IMG/VR virus record: IMGVR_UViG_3300022208_000010
Coordinates: 1-40,887 of that record
Strand: one strand, 5' to 3'
Length of the DNA: 40,887 nt
Source: a virus
Shown here one piece after another: positions 38,036-40,887 of the stretch. Position numbers and translations under genes: made by a program. Position 1 is the stretch's first letter, and every line of letters begins with the position of its first letter. Below the pieces are notes generated by a model. The model did no database searches. It saw only the letters and a program-made list of their open reading frames with translations, and was not told where the DNA came from.

Positions 38036-40002
38036 CTCTCTTCCTCCTTTCCAAAACTCAGCCAGAACATTTCCCAGTTTTTGGGAATTTCCGCCTTTTT
38101 CCGGTCCCGTCTTTTCTTATTCCACAATTCAAAATACTTAAAATAACGCCAGTATAACCCACCGTAACACTCTTTCACACAGTCCAAAACCTCGTTTCGT
38201 CTCTGGTGCGGGTTGGCGATCAAATAGGTTGAAATCCCTTTCTTGTCCACAGTTTCTATAACATCCTCAGCCGTCAGCTGTTTAAAAAAGTCCTCGTTAT
38301 AGTCTGAATGATAATGGATATATCCGTAGGGATACCGACCGCCGGAAACCGGCTGTTTCTTTTTCAAGTTTCCGTAAATCTCATGTTTAAGCTTCTGGTC
38401 ATCAATGTGAATATACGGGGTTCCAATAGGGGAAGCGAATTCCTTCACAATCTTGTCAATATTCTGTTTTCCTATTGATGGAAAAACACCAGTAATCCCT
38501 CGGCTGTTATACGGGAACCGTCCGCAGAACGCCAAAACAGCCGCATTTTCAAAAGGTGAGTCAATCAAAGCCACCGAAATATTGATACGCACACCGTTCA
38601 TTTTCTCGTAATCTTCCAGAATCACCGCTTCCAGTCGGTTATAGCAATCATCATTTTCATAACCGGTGTTCCCGCGAAGGACACCATAATCCACAATCCA
38701 CGCCTCTTTAAAATCGGAAAAACCAACAATTGCATATTCCAGACGATCCCCCTGGACATCGGCGCCCAAGTGCAGCGTTTTGACTTTTTCGGAAATCTCC
38801 CCGCGCTGCCAGTCTGTTTCCGCCCTGGCCATCAAATAGTGTTCGTCCGGCTTGTCTATCTCCTCTTCGTAAGTCTCCCCCAGCGTATCGTTAACAAACT
38901 CCTGCAGAAGTTTTTGGTCGCCGTTGATCCTTTCCCATTCCAGAACAATATCAATCCATGTCCTGAACCCGTACAAAGCATTGATATGGAAACTGACGAC
39001 ACCTGGGCGATCAGGTTTTTTCGTCGCGATCCATCTGGCGCGGCCTCCGTGCCCCTCTTCTTTCATAAAGTTCACTTTTTCATGACATTTCATGCGGTAG
39101 CCGCATTCCTCATTGGCGCATTCATGCCAGACCGGATCATTCAGAATGTTTCCCTCACTATCGAATTCCAGGGCTATATTTTTATCTTCGTCTTTCTCCC
39201 ATTTTATTTGAGACCATTTCAACGGCTGCAACATCCCGCATTTTGGACATGGAACATTGTAATATTCCATAGTCCCCTCTTTAAAAGCCGGCTCTATGCG
39301 GCTTTTCGCTTTCAACTTCGGAGTGGAAACACGACAGATTTTTTTCAGGTTCCGGTAACTGTCCGCCCTTCTGATCAGCTTCATTGTCGGGTCTCCGCCG
39401 TCCCTCAACGCGTCAGGATATCCGTCCACCTCATCAAGATGCAAAATCCGCCCGGGCAATGACTTTGACTTATTTTCCGAACGGGAACCGGTCGCCCGAA
39501 GAAAAGTCCCTTTAAAGCTTTTCATCAGGTTTTTATCTCCGGTGCTCTTGTTCCCCTTTTTCTCAACCGCCGGCGTGATTAAATCCTGCATATCAGCCGC
39601 TTTAATCATCGGGTCCCAGCGCTGTTCCATATGGTCTTTCGCCAGATCTTCGTCAGCCGTCATGTAATGGATCGGTCCGATCCCATATTCCATACAGTAA
39701 AGCTGGTGATTCATCAAAATCCCGTCTGTACCTCCGGTCTGTGTCGCTTTCATCACATTCACTTCTGTGAACTTCGAAAAATCGGACAGACAATCAGCCG
39801 GCCGCCGCAAATAAGGCGTTCGATAATATCGATAGGGCCCGGAAGTCGCCGAAGTACCACCAGTCAAAATCCGTTTACGCTCTGCAAACTGGGTCACAGA
39901 CTCAACGACGCCCCGCCGCGGGAAAGATAACACCATCCCGAGAATAAACGCAGCCATAGCCTTTTTATGACGCTCCGTAATCAACTTATTCAAAAGTTTC
40001 AT
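38032..40002 (-). CDS. Terminase large subunit (lambda gpA family)
   Basis: This 656-aa protein has the gpA-type layout: deviant Walker A VMKATQTGGTDG (about 84-94), Walker B ILHLDEVDGYP with Asp190-Glu191, a zinc-ribbon insertion CPKC...HECANEEC (252-300), and a nuclease part beginning HLGADVQGDR with Asp415. It powers DNA entry into the head and cuts at the packaging site. It overlaps the small-subunit gene upstream and the adenine methyltransferase downstream. A cos-like or headful mode cannot be told from sequence. Confidence 0.93.
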   Translation of the reverse strand: MKLLNKLITERHKKAMAAFILGMVLSFPRRGVVESVTQFAERKRILTGGTSATSGPYRYYRTPYLRRPADCLSDFSKFTEVNVMKATQTGGTDGILMNHQLYCMEYGIGPIHYMTADEDLAKDHMEQRWDPMIKAADMQDLITPAVEKKGNKSTGDKNLMKSFKGTFLRATGSRSENKSKSLPGRILHLDEVDGYPDALRDGGDPTMKLIRRADSYRNLKKICRVSTPKLKAKSRIEPAFKEGTMEYYNVPCPKCGMLQPLKWSQIKWEKDEDKNIALEFDSEGNILNDPVWHECANEECGYRMKCHEKVNFMKEEGHGGRARWIATKKPDRPGVVSFHINALYGFRTWIDIVLEWERINGDQKLLQEFVNDTLGETYEEEIDKPDEHYLMARAETDWQRGEISEKVKTLHLGADVQGDRLEYAIVGFSDFKEAWIVDYGVLRGNTGYENDDCYNRLEAVILEDYEKMNGVRINISVALIDSPFENAAVLAFCGRFPYNSRGITGVFPSIGKQNIDKIVKEFASPIGTPYIHIDDQKLKHEIYGNLKKKQPVSGGRYPYGYIHYHSDYNEDFFKQLTAEDVIETVDKKGISTYLIANPHQRRNEVLDCVKECYGGLYWRYFKYFELWNKKRRDRKKAEIPKNWEMFWLSFGKEEES

Positions 40003-40381
40003 CCCTTATCATAGTTTCAATTTCCGAAATAGTGGAATTTAAACCATTCTCGATAATATCCGCCAGAAGAATTTCGACATCATGCTCCCTTTCAGGTATT
40101 CCCAACCTGGCCGCGAAGTCGTGAGCCTCCCGCTTTGGTGTATCGACAAAATTTGTTTTGATGGAAAAACTGATTTTCCCCAAAATAGCCTGCACCATCT
40201 TCTTTTCTACAAGATTTCGTAATTTTGTTTCGTTATCAATTTGCAGCTTCCGGATCTCTTCTTGTGTCTTTATCTGTCCCAGGGATTTTTCTTTTCGCTT
40301 TTCCTTGACAGGCTCGGATTTTTCACCGGTTTTTTTGTTCCCGAATCTGGAAGCCAATTGACCCAGAAAGGGATCAGACAC
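39986..40381 (-). CDS. Terminase small subunit part, Nu1 C-terminal-like
   Basis: This 131-aa protein is charged and helical (SLGQIKTQEEIRKLQIDNET, KLRNLVEKKMVQAILGKISF), similar in kind to the C-terminal half of Nu1-like small terminases that binds the large subunit. It has no helix-turn-helix of its own. The gene before it supplies one, so the usual single small subunit may be split. Its stop overlaps the large terminase start. Confidence 0.6.
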   Translation of the reverse strand: MSDPFLGQLASRFGNKKTGEKSEPVKEKRKEKSLGQIKTQEEIRKLQIDNETKLRNLVEKKMVQAILGKISFSIKTNFVDTPKREAHDFAARLGIPEREHDVEILLADIIENGLNSTISEIETMIRDETFE

Positions 40382-40775
40382 TATTCTCCTCGCTTATACG
40401 CCGATAATTCGACAAAATAGCCGCTTTCAATTGGTCGCTTTCATCTTCTGTCAAATCGAACATTTCCTTGACAGAGACCTCAACAGCATCAATCAGGTTA
40501 TTAAAAGCTGTCAAATTTGCTTCATTAGACGTATTATCTTGACGTTTTGTATCTTTCTTCAACCTGTTTTCCTTTACACGCCTGGGATCATCTTTCCCCA
40601 GATAGTCAATCCATTCAGGATTGTCAATATCTATGCCGTGAAATCCTTCTGTTGGATGATAGCAAAAAAAAGAATAAATTGTTTTATCTTCTGCATTTGA
40701 TTTTTTTAAACAGCTTATAGCCTGCCGGGAAACCCCGGCCAGCTTTGCCGCCTCCGAATACCGCACTACCCGCAT
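40374..40775 (-). CDS. Terminase small subunit part, DNA-binding HTH protein
   Basis: This 133-aa protein has an N-terminal helix-turn-helix (YSEAAKLAGVSRQAISCLKK) typical of Nu1-type DNA recognition, a middle that refers to no known fold, and a C-terminal helix (EVSVKEMFDLTEDESDQLKA). AGGAG lies eight bases before the ATG. It heads the late operon and probably binds the packaging site. A general regulator is the alternative. Confidence 0.6.
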   Translation of the reverse strand: MRVVRYSEAAKLAGVSRQAISCLKKSNAEDKTIYSFFCYHPTEGFHGIDIDNPEWIDYLGKDDPRRVKENRLKKDTKRQDNTSNEANLTAFNNLIDAVEVSVKEMFDLTEDESDQLKAAILSNYRRISEENSV

Positions 40776-40792
40776 TGTGATTTCTCCTCATT

Positions 40793-40840
40793 TGTCAAGT
40801 TTAAAGCCATGATTTCACCCTGTCAAGTACCTGTGTCAAG
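40793..40840 (-). repeat. Three CTTGACA repeats upstream of the terminase genes
   Basis: CTTGACA occurs three times on the minus strand (plus-strand TGTCAAG at 40793, 40821, 40834). One serves as a -35 box, one lies near the expected start of transcription. They could be regulator sites, or iterons given the nearby replication gene. Confidence 0.6.
40798..40826 (-). promoter_or_regulatory. Late promoter of the terminase operon
   Basis: On the minus strand TTGACA (40826-40821), 17 bases, TAAACT (40803-40798). The terminase ATG at 40775 follows with an AGGAG site. Confidence 0.65.
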
Positions 40841-40887
40841 TTATGAAAAAATGAACCAGTGCAGAAAATTCGGAATTGAACGTTACC

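Noticed and set aside
1-40887. CRISPR array, tRNA or rRNA genes, insertion sequences
   Set aside because: No regularly spaced repeats, no tRNA-like cloverleaf with CCA-type ends and no transposase frames were noticed by eye.

Overview
The window looks like the complete or near-complete genome of a temperate, contractile-tailed (myovirus-type) phage, about 40.9 kb. The evidence is a full virion gene set with lambda-type head genes and Mu/P2-type sheath, tube, hub and baseplate genes, a tyrosine integrase, a replication initiator, a lysis cassette, an antirepressor and regulatory DNA-binding proteins. The first 13 bases are repeated exactly at the end and the gene order runs sensibly across the junction, which suggests a circularly closed or permuted molecule. 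Three exported proteins with lipoboxes, a T7-lysozyme-like amidase and spanin-like proteins point to a Gram-negative (diderm) host. The sequence alone does not let me name the host.

Layout: (1) 34-5335, minus strand: a lysis cassette (coiled-coil membrane protein, amidase, holin-like, i-spanin-like, exported protein, lipoprotein), small regulatory, membrane and Cys-rich genes, a methyltransferase relic and a winged-helix replication initiator. One plus-strand gene (2638-2976) is set into it. (2) 5398-11338, plus strand: an early operon starting with a ribbon-helix-helix regulator, then a small toxin-like protein, a DnaQ-type exonuclease, a sliding-clamp-like protein, integrase, a PD-(D/E)XK nuclease, a MazG-like protein, a DUF4406 protein and a lipoprotein. 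(3) 11364-12044, plus strand: an AT-rich moron with its own promoter, palindromic operator and terminator, encoding a lipoprotein SGNH/sialate-O-acetylesterase-like hydrolase. (4) 40826 down to 12043, minus strand: the late region. It holds the terminase subunits, a 7-kb modification and regulation island (two DNA methyltransferases, XRE regulators, a HExxH peptidase, the antirepressor, a 71-aa protein), then connector, portal, ClpP-type protease, decoration and capsid proteins, sheath, tube, a frameshifted tail chaperone, tape measure, hub, baseplate and tail fibre.

The most interesting signals are regulatory. The AntA/KilAC antirepressor has its own promoter and a long leader hairpin that is both a terminator (seven-T tract) and a trap for the Shine-Dalgarno sequence. 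A 12-bp palindromic operator (AATACATGTATT) lies in the -35/-10 spacer of two promoters, with a 10/12 match in a third (esterase moron, 71-aa protein, XRE/peptidase operon), which suggests one repressor regulon. Four promoters sit so that transcription would start within two bases of the ATG, so leaderless mRNAs are likely. A TTTTTTA heptamer joins the two tail-chaperone frames as in P2 E/E'. All functional calls come from reading motifs and context; no database search was run.
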